Below, piece by piece: positions 8,215 through 16,014 of a DNA stretch of 29,861 nucleotides. The DNA lies in the NCBI GenBank assembly GCA_964649415.1, contig CAZYSK010000070.1:1-29861 (forward strand), read 5' to 3'. Every line of letters begins with the position of its first letter. Position 1 is the stretch's first letter. The notes under the pieces were generated by a model that saw only the letters and a list, made by a program, of their open reading frames with translations, ran no database searches and was not told where the DNA came from. Source of the stretch: CAZYSK01 sp964649415. GTDB taxonomy: Bacteria > Chloroflexota > Anaerolineae > B4-G1. The translations under genes and the position numbers were made by a program.

Positions 8215-9075
8215 ATGACAACGACTAACATTACAATCATTTCTATCGCCGTTAACCTACTGGCCCTGACCGTGGGGTGCACTTGGACTATGGGAAAAGG
8301 AATGAACAAAGGCACGTCCGTAGTTGAGGAAAAGAACGCTCAAGCCGTCGCTCATCACCTGGAAGGCCGGCTGAAGGATGCCCGTCAGCTTTACGCCGAG
8401 GTACTGAAGCTCGACCCTCCCCGCCAGCCAACGACCGAGCAACTGAGGCACGTCGAAAGATGCGCACCACTTCTCTACACCACACCCACCGAGCCGCTGC
8501 CCTTGAGGGACGTGGTTGTGATTATCCACCCCGAGCGACCGATCATCGCCTACCACTTGTTCTGGGAAGACGACATCGATTTCCCCGATGACAGCGAGCC
8601 GTGCGATCACGAAGAAGTCTGGGTGTCCTACGATCCTGAGAGCAACCAGGTGACGGGCGTATACACGTGGTATCATAGCCACCTGGTCTCTTCACAGGAG
8701 GCTGTTGACGCAGCAAATCGGCGTGATGGACGCCCCATCGTTTATGTGGAGTGGGGAAAGCACGGCTCACTGCTTGACGGATGGCAGGATATGAGGGTGG
8801 ATGGTGTATCCATCATTGGGAAGATGCAGCGCACCCACGAGCGTTTGCAGACGGAGGGTCACCGCCTGGTAGACCATCCCCTTGCGCGTAACTGGCCGAG
8901 GAAATTCGAGGGTTCCTGGGAAGACTTTGTGGACTTCTCCCATCTGGTGGACTCCATCGAGTGGATCGAGGACAAGGACGTGGTTATGGTCAGCCGGTGG
9001 GGAAATGCTACCATCAACCAGCACTTCCTACTGTACAACTTTCATCCCAAGTGGGAATGGCCTGATTCACGGTAA
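8215..9075 (+). CDS. Unrecognised lipoprotein
   Basis: I do not recognise this family with certainty. The 286-residue protein begins with a lipoprotein signal (LLALTVGC, Cys22). A short TPR-like helix pair follows (EGRLKDARQLYAEVLKLDP, residues about 51-69). The body is rich in His, Asp and Trp (YHLFWEDDIDFPDDSEPCDHEEVWVSYD, split as YHLFWEDD and CDHEEVWVSYD; TWYHSH; VEWGKHGSLLDGW). The DHE...W, YHSH and WGKHGS spacing recalls the Vps62/DUF946 and NPP1-like fold, where GDHE-W and a later HG/SH motif recur, but the match is weak. It is placed between two GDPD genes, so an extracellular role in the same substrate pathway is likely. No strong ribosome binding site is visible. Confidence 0.6.
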   Translation: MTTTNITIISIAVNLLALTVGCTWTMGKGMNKGTSVVEEKNAQAVAHHLEGRLKDARQLYAEVLKLDPPRQPTTEQLRHVERCAPLLYTTPTEPLPLRDVVVIIHPERPIIAYHLFWEDDIDFPDDSEPCDHEEVWVSYDPESNQVTGVYTWYHSHLVSSQEAVDAANRRDGRPIVYVEWGKHGSLLDGWQDMRVDGVSIIGKMQRTHERLQTEGHRLVDHPLARNWPRKFEGSWEDFVDFSHLVDSIEWIEDKDVVMVSRWGNATINQHFLLYNFHPKWEWPDSR

Positions 9076-9132
9076 CTATCTGCTCGTAGCTCCTGTCTAC
9101 AGGGGAGTCCAGAGATTCCGGAGGCGTGATAG

Positions 9133-9858
9133 ATGATTCACAACATTGCCCATCGGGGCGCTTCTGCTTACGAGCCCGAAAATACCCTGCGCGCCTTCGA
9201 CCGGGCCATCGAAATGGGCGCCACGATGCTTGAGTTGGACGTGCATCTTAGCCAGGACGGTCACCCGGTTGTCATCCACGATGCCGACCTGTCGCGCATT
9301 GCTAACGATCCAAGACGCATTCGTGATATGACTCTGGATCAGATCAAGGGGTTTGATGCCGGCCAAGGGGAGCGAGTGCCTACCCTATCTGAGGTCATTG
9401 AATTGGTGCGCGGAAGAGCTGAATTGTACATTGAATTGAAAGGGCAACGCACGCCGGAGCCGGTAGTGAAAGTGCTACAGAAGAAAGGCTTTGCTGATCA
9501 AGTCATCGCGGGCTCTTTCTACCCGTGGCTGCCCCAGCGGGTCAAGTTTTTGGCTCCGACAATCCGTACCTCGGTGCTCATCAGGCGCGAAGATCGGCAA
9601 AAGGATTTTGTAGAGTGGGTGCTGGCGGTCGAGGCGGATTACGCCCATCTGTGTTGGGAGAAAGCCTCACCTACGCCGCACAAATTACTCACACCCAGTC
9701 TGATATCCGACATCCGCCAGCGTGGCCTCGGCATTGTCCTCTGGCACGAGGAGCGACCAGCCGAACTGCGCGAACTGGTGAAATTCGACGTAGATGGCAT
9801 CTGCACTAACACGCCAGACATCTTGGCAGCCATCGTGCGGGAAACAGTGGACCAATGA
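9133..9858 (+). CDS. Glycerophosphodiester phosphodiesterase (UgpQ-like)
   Basis: This enzyme hydrolyses glycerophosphodiesters to glycerol 3-phosphate and an alcohol such as inositol, choline or glycerol. The 241-residue protein has no signal peptide and should act in the cytoplasm. All family landmarks are present: AHRGASAYEPENTLRAF (catalytic His near residue 8, Glu and Asn), ELDVHLSQDGHPVVIHD (metal acids and second His), YIELKG (third metal acid) and DGICTNTPD at the end. A GGAGG site precedes the ATG. Its stop overlaps the next start (ATGA at 9855). It is the most canonical of the three GDPD-like proteins here and the best candidate for cleaving an imported glycerophosphodiester. Confidence 0.92.
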   Translation: MIHNIAHRGASAYEPENTLRAFDRAIEMGATMLELDVHLSQDGHPVVIHDADLSRIANDPRRIRDMTLDQIKGFDAGQGERVPTLSEVIELVRGRAELYIELKGQRTPEPVVKVLQKKGFADQVIAGSFYPWLPQRVKFLAPTIRTSVLIRREDRQKDFVEWVLAVEADYAHLCWEKASPTPHKLLTPSLISDIRQRGLGIVLWHEERPAELRELVKFDVDGICTNTPDILAAIVRETVDQ

Positions 9859-10742
9859 CACAGATTAAGATAGTAGTACTAGCACTGATCACAAGCCTGG
9901 TTGGCTGTGCAACAAGAGGCTTCGGGTCCGGTAGCTCATCCGCCACTGCTTCCCTCCACGACACCTGGACCCGCCTGGACGACGAGATGGTGATGGTCTA
10001 TGTGCCGGGCGGGGAATTCAAGATGGGTAGCACGGAGGGCGCCCGCGACGAGCAGCCGGTGCACACCGTGGCCCTGGACGGATTCTGGATAGACCAAACC
10101 GAGGTGGCCAACACCCAGTTCTCGGCTTTTCTCAACGAGCAGGGCAATCAGATCGAGGGTGACGTGACCTGGCTGGAACTAGAGGACGAGGACTGTCTGA
10201 TTGAGCAAGTGGGGGACGAGCACCGGCCCAAGAACGGTTACGCCGACCACCCTGCAACCGAGGTGTCTTGGTATGGCGCAGCAGCCTACTGCAAATGGGT
10301 GGGAGCACGGCTGCCGACGGAGGCAGAGTGGGAGTACGCCGCACGCGGGTCACAGGGGTGGGCGTTTCCGTGGGGGAGCGAGTTCGACGGGACGCGGCTG
10401 AACTACTGCGATATGAACTGCGAGCAGGACTGGGCCGACGAGGCATTCGACGATGATTACACCGTCACCGCGCCGGTAGGAAATTACCCGGATGGTGCCA
10501 GTTGGTGCGATGCACTGGATATGGCAGGCAATGTGTCAGAGTGGGTTGCGGATTGGTATGGTGACTACCCTGCCAAGCGGCAAGTGAACCCGAAAGGGCC
10601 TTCTTTTAGGCACGAACGGGCAGTGCGTGGAAGTTCGTGGTACAACGTTTCGGTCTACGTGCACAGCGCCGTTCGCGGTTCTCTCACGCCTGACACCACG
10701 TACAGCAAAGTTGGCTTCCGTTGCGCCAGCGACTCTCGATAA
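9855..10742 (+). CDS. SUMF1/FGE-fold lipoprotein lacking catalytic cysteines
   Basis: This is a lipoprotein (lipobox SLVGC, Cys18) with a formylglycine-generating-enzyme-like domain. Landmarks are VYVPGGEFKMGS, PVHTVALDGFWIDQTEVAN, HPATEVSWYGAAAYCKWVGARLPTEAEWEYAARG (given here as separate short motifs HPATEVSWYGAAAYCKW and ARLPTEAEWEYAARG), MAGNVSEWVADWYG and a C-terminal RGSSW...VGFRCAS. True FGEs carry two redox cysteines in the C-terminal part. Here the RGSSW segment has none, so oxidase activity is unlikely. Many bacterial SUMF1-like domains serve as binding or scaffold modules instead. The gene overlaps the GDPD stop by ATGA and is clearly in the same transcript. Its role in the pathway is unknown. 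Confidence 0.85.
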   Translation: MTQIKIVVLALITSLVGCATRGFGSGSSSATASLHDTWTRLDDEMVMVYVPGGEFKMGSTEGARDEQPVHTVALDGFWIDQTEVANTQFSAFLNEQGNQIEGDVTWLELEDEDCLIEQVGDEHRPKNGYADHPATEVSWYGAAAYCKWVGARLPTEAEWEYAARGSQGWAFPWGSEFDGTRLNYCDMNCEQDWADEAFDDDYTVTAPVGNYPDGASWCDALDMAGNVSEWVADWYGDYPAKRQVNPKGPSFRHERAVRGSSWYNVSVYVHSAVRGSLTPDTTYSKVGFRCASDSR

Positions 10743-10775
10743 ACAGGCAGAATTCTAAAACAGTGGGGAGGATCA

Positions 10776-11360
10776 ATGACTCGTTCTGTTCTTGCCATCT
10801 GCCTCGACTTTGGCGACACACTGGTTGACCAAAGCACCGAGGTTAAGGACGAAACGCGTACCACGTTGCGGGGGGAGCTGATTCCAGGCGCCGAAAAAAC
10901 GACACACGAACTCAAGCGCAGGGGATATAAGCTCGCCATCGTGTCAAACGGTCCGGTGGGGAGCATCTATAACGTACTCTCCCACCACAGCTTGTACGAC
11001 TCTTTCGACGCATTTGCCATTTCGGAGGGTCTCGGAGTGGAAAAACCGGATCCACGTATATTCATTCACGCGTTGGATGAGCTGGAGATCGCGAAAGAGA
11101 ATTATGACCGGACGGTAATGGTCGGTGACAACCTCAGATGCGACGTCAAGGGTGCTAATAATGTGGGGATGATTAGTGTATGGATAGACTGGGCGCGGCG
11201 CTACCCGCAAGCACCTGCCGATGATTCAGAGGTGCCACAGCACACAATCAGGGCTCCTCTCGACTTGCTCCCCTTAATCGAATCACTGGAGCAGCCGTCT
11301 ACGTCCACCCTTGTCGGGAGCACCCCGGCCCCAGCGTCCTTCTCACCCCGGAGTGGGTAG
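10776..11360 (+). CDS. HAD-family hydrolase (phosphatase-like)
   Basis: This is a cytoplasmic phosphatase-type HAD hydrolase of 194 residues. Motif I is LDFGDTLVD (Asp11 nucleophile, Asp14), motif II is IVSNG, motif III is the Lys in EKPDPRIF, and motif IV is MVGDNLRCDVKGA. The short helical cap resembles HAD-IA members such as YjjG. A GGGGAGGA site precedes the ATG. The last 25 residues are Pro/Ser-rich and low in complexity. In this neighbourhood a sugar, glycerol or inositol monophosphate is a reasonable substrate, but specificity cannot be read from sequence. Confidence 0.85.
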   Translation: MTRSVLAICLDFGDTLVDQSTEVKDETRTTLRGELIPGAEKTTHELKRRGYKLAIVSNGPVGSIYNVLSHHSLYDSFDAFAISEGLGVEKPDPRIFIHALDELEIAKENYDRTVMVGDNLRCDVKGANNVGMISVWIDWARRYPQAPADDSEVPQHTIRAPLDLLPLIESLEQPSTSTLVGSTPAPASFSPRSG

Positions 11361-11438
11361 CGTGGGTACGCCAGGTCGGCGTTGATGGCATTTGTAGCGC
11401 TGCCCCCGAGTTGCTCCAAGTTGCATGAAGGAATCACT

Positions 11439-12419
11439 ATGATCAATATCCACGATATCGGGATTGCCGCTACCAGCCCTGGTCACTTTAACCAGCTCCA
11501 GCAATTGGAGCAGATACTGGCTCGTTTACAGGCGATTGGCTGCCGGTTAGTGGAAATCGACGTTGCGCCGTTCGTCCTGATCATGGATGGCCAAGTGCGT
11601 CAGCCGCAACTGGAAGACTTCTTAGCCGTGTTGAGGAATTTCGATCTGCGCTACAGCGTCCATTGCCTGAACCGTCTCAACCTGGCGTACGACCCACGAC
11701 ACGAGCTATGTCGCCAGATTATGCTGTGTTACATCGAGATCTGCCAGGCGGTAGGTGCTTCGCACCTGGTCTATCATAGCGGCTTGCAGGCGCTGGATGG
11801 CGTACGATATGGAGTGCGGCGGGCACTGCTAACTGACGAAGAACTGGCCTCGGGTGCTCGGCAGGAAGTCGAGGCCTTCAGGGACCTGGCACCTGTGGCA
11901 GCCGATGCGGGTGTGATTATCGGTATGGAGAACGGTGACACTCACCAGTGGGAGTACAATGTCATCGCCCAGTTTGGCCGCCCGCGCTCCGAGCTTTTCA
12001 AGCATCACCGCCGGCTACGCATCGAACCCATCGTGCGACAACTGGAGGCCATTGACCACCCCAACGTGGCCATGACATTGGATACCGCTCACTTGTACAT
12101 TGCGGCCCAGGCCCTGGGATTCGATTACCTGGAGGCTGTCAGCGAGGCGGCGCCCTGGGTCAAGCATCTTCACATCAGCGACAATTTTGGACGGCTGGAC
12201 CATGGCTTTGACTCAGAACCTGATCGCTGGGCCTTTGGTGAGGCCGATATCCATCTGCTACCAGGCTGGGGCAGTATCCCCTATCGCGAGACCTTTGCAC
12301 GCCTGCCAGACTATGATGGCGACTTGATCCTCGAGATCAAGCCCGGTTTCTGGGATTACCTCGACGAGGGGCTCGAAACCATGCAGAGTATCCTGGACGG
12401 TTTGGAGAGCAAGCTTTAG
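11439..12419 (+). CDS. TIM-barrel sugar isomerase/epimerase (AP-endonuclease-2 fold)
   Basis: This belongs to the xylose-isomerase-like TIM-barrel family, which includes IolE, IolI, IolH and keto-sugar epimerases. The ATG at 11439 is chosen because GAAGGA precedes it; upstream ATG 11382 lacks a site. That gives 326 residues. Metal-ligand positions are visible in the expected order: ENGDTHQW (Glu), LDTAHLYIA (Asp, His), HLHISDN (His) and LEIKPGF (Glu). The substrate is unknown. With IolO already in the array, this and the next gene are extra epimerases or isomerases, possibly IolI- or IolE-like enzymes for other inositol isomers. This is inferred from context. Confidence 0.85.
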   Translation: MINIHDIGIAATSPGHFNQLQQLEQILARLQAIGCRLVEIDVAPFVLIMDGQVRQPQLEDFLAVLRNFDLRYSVHCLNRLNLAYDPRHELCRQIMLCYIEICQAVGASHLVYHSGLQALDGVRYGVRRALLTDEELASGARQEVEAFRDLAPVAADAGVIIGMENGDTHQWEYNVIAQFGRPRSELFKHHRRLRIEPIVRQLEAIDHPNVAMTLDTAHLYIAAQALGFDYLEAVSEAAPWVKHLHISDNFGRLDHGFDSEPDRWAFGEADIHLLPGWGSIPYRETFARLPDYDGDLILEIKPGFWDYLDEGLETMQSILDGLESKL

Positions 12420-12469
12420 GGCGCGAGATGGATGTGAGCAGCGACGATTCTATGGGAAGTGAGCGTGCT

Positions 12470-13309
12470 ATGCGATATGGAGTCTGCAACTGGGTTTTTG
12501 GCGACGAAGACCTGGCGACTACGTCGGCATTTCTGGCCAAGGCAGGCTTCGATGGCGTCGAGCTCAAGGGCGATCTGGCCTACCGACCTGCGGAGGTCAG
12601 CGCGATTTTGGGCGACCACGAGCTGGCTGTGCTCTCGCTGACGCCAGAGGACGTGGACCTGGCTCATCCCGATGCACAGGTGCGAGCGCTTGCGCTGGAC
12701 TATTATCTGCGTTTGCTGGACTTTGCCGTGGCGGTAGAGGCACCGGTCGTGAGTTGCCACGGCGCAGTGGGTCGCGTGCGCGCGTTGGCTGACCACGATA
12801 AAGAATACAACTACTTTCTCGCTGGGGTGCGACAGGTTGGGGCCCGGGCGGCCGAGTTGGGCCTGCGCCTGGCGATAGAGGTGCTCAACCGCTACGAGTC
12901 CCACCTTCTGAACACGGCTACCCAAGCGCTCGAGTTTGTCACAGAGATAGGATCGCCCAACGTTGGCATTTTGCTGGACGCCTATCATATGAACATCGAG
13001 GAGACGGACCTTGGAGCCGCCGTTTTGGATACAGGAGAGCACCTCTTCTTGTTCCACGCCGCCGACTCCAATCGCCAGGCCGTCGGGCGCGGTCACACCG
13101 ACTTTGTCGCCTTGACGCGGGCCTTGCGACGAGTGGGCTATGCCGGGGACGTGATCATCGAGTGCACGGCAGCCGGACCGGACCCCTTCACGCCGGTCAA
13201 AGGTGTGGGCTGGCGCGACGAGGTGAGGCGATACGCGGTGGAGTCGCTGCGGCTGTTGAAGGCCTATCAGGGGGAGTGGGTGGAAAAGGGCACTGAGCGT
13301 TCGTCTTGA
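12470..13309 (+). CDS. TIM-barrel keto-sugar epimerase (IolO/tagatose-epimerase-like)
   Basis: This is a second TIM-barrel epimerase, more like IolO and D-tagatose 3-epimerases than the preceding gene. Landmarks are LAIEVLNRYESHLLNT (first Glu), GILLDAYHMNIEET (Asp and His), FHAADSNRQAVGRGHTDF and VIIECTA (second Glu), the four metal ligands plus substrate loops. The start is ambiguous among ATGs at 12428, 12452 and 12470. I chose 12470 (279 residues) because it puts the first strand, MRYGVCNW, at the N-terminus as in relatives. It may be a paralogue of iolO (22605) with a different stereochemical preference. Confidence 0.85.
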   Translation: MRYGVCNWVFGDEDLATTSAFLAKAGFDGVELKGDLAYRPAEVSAILGDHELAVLSLTPEDVDLAHPDAQVRALALDYYLRLLDFAVAVEAPVVSCHGAVGRVRALADHDKEYNYFLAGVRQVGARAAELGLRLAIEVLNRYESHLLNTATQALEFVTEIGSPNVGILLDAYHMNIEETDLGAAVLDTGEHLFLFHAADSNRQAVGRGHTDFVALTRALRRVGYAGDVIIECTAAGPDPFTPVKGVGWRDEVRRYAVESLRLLKAYQGEWVEKGTERSS

Positions 13310-13334
13310 CAAACTGACCGAAATGTGATGGAAT
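13306..13334 (+). promoter_or_regulatory. Possible internal promoter
   Basis: TTGACA (13306-13311) overlaps the end of the preceding gene and is followed 17 bases later by TGGAAT (13329-13334), a 4/6 match to a -10 box. The gap before the next gene is longer than most in the array, so a secondary promoter for the GDPD-PfkB-phosphatase segment is plausible but weakly supported. Confidence 0.28.
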
Positions 13335-13365
13335 CCTTCCTCACCGATTTGGAGTTAATCAGCCA

Positions 13366-14295
13366 ATGAATACGACAGAGAAACACGCATGGGAAACGTC
13401 AACCACGATAGAGGGGCCCTTACTGGTTCATCACGCGGCCAACCGTGGCGACGACTACCCGCACAATTCCTTGGGAGGGTTGCGCCACTGCCTGGAAACC
13501 GGCGCCCGCGTGGTGGAGGTTGACATCAACCCGTTGCGGGACAACGATCTTGCGTTGTTGCACGATGACTTGCTAGAAAACAGCACCAACGGCAGTGGTT
13601 CAGTCTATGCCACCACCACTGATGAGGTGCGCTCCCTGCACTATGTACACCGTGGCGTCGTCACCAACGAACGCGTGGGCCTGCTCAGTGAGGCCGTGTC
13701 GCTGATCCAGGACTATGCTCACTTTCAGGAACTGCAGTTGGATCTGAAGGTGGGCACCCCATCAACTGATACCATTCTGAGGCGTTTGCTGCAGATAGTG
13801 GAACCAGCGAAAGAGAGAGTGCGAGTCACCAGTGCGGCTGACTGGACTTTGCGCCGTTTGCGAGCACTGGATGCCGACATACCGCTGGGCTTTGACCCGT
13901 TGCTCTACCTGGAAGTGAAGAATCCTGGTGAAAAGGTTCCGCCCTTCCGGCTGGGGGCCTATGGGTACTGGGACGATCATCCCCTGGCTACCCGGCGCTG
14001 GGGGACGCCGGCAGACTACCTGGCCGCCCGTGCCGAAGCGCTCTGGACACAGGCTCCCGCCAATGCTGCGTGGTATATCCGCGCGTCGCTCTTGGCCCGG
14101 GTCATTGACGATGGTTTTGATTGGATCGAGTACCTGCACGTGCGGTCTGCCTGGGTAGACGCCTGGACGCTGGACGTCGACCAGGTAGGTCACCTGGAGC
14201 TAGCCCAACAATTGATAGTCGCCGGCATTGACCGTATCACCACCAACAATGCCCCTCGGCTGGCAGCGGCGTTGGACAGCGCAGCAGAGTTCTGA
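13366..14295 (+). CDS. GDPD-like protein with altered HRG motif
   Basis: This is a third glycerophosphodiester phosphodiesterase-like protein, of 309 residues and without a signal peptide. The fold markers are present: VEVDINPLRDNDLALLHDD (metal acids and second His), LQLDLKVGT (third acid) and GIDRITTNNAP near the end. The first motif reads HHAANRGDDYPHNSLGG where typical enzymes have AHRG...PENT, so the first catalytic His is replaced by Asn, unless a neighbouring His substitutes. The middle part contains an insertion with WDDHPLATRRWGTPADYL. It could be an enzyme with shifted substrate or a binding protein. It lies next to the PfkB kinase gene in the array. Confidence 0.8.
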   Translation: MNTTEKHAWETSTTIEGPLLVHHAANRGDDYPHNSLGGLRHCLETGARVVEVDINPLRDNDLALLHDDLLENSTNGSGSVYATTTDEVRSLHYVHRGVVTNERVGLLSEAVSLIQDYAHFQELQLDLKVGTPSTDTILRRLLQIVEPAKERVRVTSAADWTLRRLRALDADIPLGFDPLLYLEVKNPGEKVPPFRLGAYGYWDDHPLATRRWGTPADYLAARAEALWTQAPANAAWYIRASLLARVIDDGFDWIEYLHVRSAWVDAWTLDVDQVGHLELAQQLIVAGIDRITTNNAPRLAAALDSAAEF

Positions 14296-14327
14296 GGCGC
14301 TCAGGTTGACGAATGGAGAGGCGTTCT

Positions 14328-15200
14328 ATGCCCGACGTTGACATCATGATGATCGGCCACTTTGCCAAAGACCGCTTGGTGGTGGATGGCATCGGCGAAA
14401 CCGCTTCCGGCGGCGCTGTTTACTATGGCGGTGTCGCCCTGCGGCACATGGGCGTCCGCGTGGCCGTCGTCACTCGCCTGGATCGCAGGGACTTCGCCTT
14501 GCTGGACGAGCTTGAGCAGGAAGACATCAAAGTCTTTGCTGCAGCCGCGCCCAAGACATCAGGCATCGAAAACATCTACAATTCAGCCGACATGGAACGC
14601 CGTACCTGCAAACTGATATCCTTTGCCGGCCCATTTCGACGAGACGACATTCCCGACCTATCGACCCGGGTCTGCCTCGTGACCCCCATCATCGCGGGTG
14701 AGATAGATTTGCCTATGCTCAAGTCGCTGGCCGCCCGCGGGCCGGTGGGCCTGGACGTACAGGGCTTTGTCCGCGTACGCGAAAACGATCATCTGGTCTT
14801 TCGCCAGTGGCCCGACATGGCCGAGGGGTTGGCCCACGTGACTTATCTCAAAGTGGATCGCGCCGAGGCGGAACTCCTTACCGGCCAGACCGACCTGCGG
14901 GTCGCCGCCCGCCAACTGGCCGGGTACGGTCCTCGCGAAGTCATCGTCACCCAATCGTCGGGCGTCACCGTCTACGCCGACGGGCAGATATACGAAGCGC
15001 CCTTCACCCCCCGTTCTCTGGACGGGCGCACCGGTCGGGGCGACACCTGTTTCGCCATCTACGTGGGCAAGCGCCTGAGCGCGCTGCCCGAAGAGGCCAC
15101 CCGCTTCGCCGCCGCCGTCACCACGCTGAAACAAGAGCAACCCGGCCCCTGGCGCGGCACGCTGGACGACGTGGAAGCATTACTGACCACACGGAGGTAA
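14328..15200 (+). CDS. PfkB-family kinase, TM0415-like (inositol-cluster kinase)
   Basis: This is a ribokinase/PfkB-type kinase of 290 residues. The ATG at 14328 is chosen because GGAGAGG lies just ahead of it; ATG 14313 overlaps that site. The C-terminal signature DGRTGRGDTCFA holds the catalytic Asp239 and anion hole, and the N-terminal signature is GGAVYYGGVALRHMG. It strongly resembles the T. maritima kinase TM0415 encoded beside iolG, iolM, iolN and iolO. The shared block is close to DVQGFVRVRENDHLVFRQW, and Gly-Arg-Gly replaces the usual Gly-Ala-Gly. PfkB proteins include myo-inositol 3-kinase, so an inositol or related polyol is a plausible substrate. This is remembered similarity, not a search result. 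Confidence 0.88.
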   Translation: MPDVDIMMIGHFAKDRLVVDGIGETASGGAVYYGGVALRHMGVRVAVVTRLDRRDFALLDELEQEDIKVFAAAAPKTSGIENIYNSADMERRTCKLISFAGPFRRDDIPDLSTRVCLVTPIIAGEIDLPMLKSLAARGPVGLDVQGFVRVRENDHLVFRQWPDMAEGLAHVTYLKVDRAEAELLTGQTDLRVAARQLAGYGPREVIVTQSSGVTVYADGQIYEAPFTPRSLDGRTGRGDTCFAIYVGKRLSALPEEATRFAAAVTTLKQEQPGPWRGTLDDVEALLTTRR

Positions 15201-15201
15201 T

Positions 15202-16014
15202 ATGTCTCTCGCCAAGCAGGTCATCCTCTTCGTCATTGATGGCCTTCGTCCGGGCGCCTTAGCCCAGGCTCACACACCGGAAATTGATCGGTTGGTTATC
15301 CAAGGCGCGCACACCTGGCAGGCGCAGACCGTCACCCCCTCCATCACCCTACCCTGTCATGCCTCTATGTTCTACGCCGTGTCACCGTCTCGTCACGGCG
15401 TCGTCGGCAACGTATGGACGCCACCGTCACCGCCCATGCCCAGCCTGATTGACGTGATGCATCAGTCTGGCCTGAATACAGCCGCTTTCTATAGCTGGGA
15501 ACCGCTGCGCGACCTGTTTAGCCTGGGGGCGTTGGACATAGCCTACTACCGCAAGCTTGAAGATTCGGTGGAAGGGCAAGTCTCGGAGATCGGAGCCGCG
15601 GCAGCCGCGCACATCGCCGAGCAGAGCCCAGCATTCGCATTTATCTACCTGGAGGCCCCCGACACAGTAGGTCACATCCACGGGTGGATGTCGGAGCCTT
15701 ATCTGCAGGCGGTCAGCAAGGCAGATTGCGCCATTGGACTGGTGCTGGAATCGCTCCGCGCCTCCGGCGGCCTGGCGGGCACCGTGTGTCTCGTGTTGGC
15801 CGATCACGGCGGCCACGACTACGATCACAGCGCAGGACTGGCAGAAGACCTGACCATCCCCTGGATCATCAGCGGACCAGGCATCCGGCGTGGTCACTCG
15901 ATTGCCCGCCCCGTCAACATCATAGACACAGCGCCCACCGTCGCGCATCTCCTGGGGCTGCCAGCGCCGGTCGGGTGGAGCGGGCGAGTCGTCACCGAGG
16001 TGTTGGCGGCATGA
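15202..16014 (+). CDS. Alkaline-phosphatase-superfamily phosphodiesterase (NPP-like)
   Basis: This 270-residue protein belongs to the alkaline phosphatase / nucleotide pyrophosphatase-phosphodiesterase superfamily. Visible metal and catalytic residues are Asp13 (FVIDGLRP), the nucleophile Thr49 (TPSITLPCHASM), Asp154 and His158 (APDTVGHIHG), and Asp201-His202 (LADHGGHDYDH). No signal peptide is present, so it should act in the cytoplasm. It is shorter than most NPPs but holds the core. It starts just after the kinase stop, and its own stop overlaps the MFS start (ATGATG). It would hydrolyse a phosphomono- or phosphodiester, and an inositol phosphodiester fits the surroundings. Confidence 0.85.
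   Translation: MSLAKQVILFVIDGLRPGALAQAHTPEIDRLVIQGAHTWQAQTVTPSITLPCHASMFYAVSPSRHGVVGNVWTPPSPPMPSLIDVMHQSGLNTAAFYSWEPLRDLFSLGALDIAYYRKLEDSVEGQVSEIGAAAAAHIAEQSPAFAFIYLEAPDTVGHIHGWMSEPYLQAVSKADCAIGLVLESLRASGGLAGTVCLVLADHGGHDYDHSAGLAEDLTIPWIISGPGIRRGHSIARPVNIIDTAPTVAHLLGLPAPVGWSGRVVTEVLAA

Noticed and set aside
12416..13312. 298-codon open frame on the minus strand
   Set aside because: It is the antisense of the second TIM-barrel gene, which has all metal ligands on the plus strand.
15684..16010. N-terminal extension of the MFS transporter frame
   Set aside because: The stretch is an Arg/Gly-rich shadow of the phosphatase gene; the membrane protein begins at ATG 16011, overlapping the previous stop.
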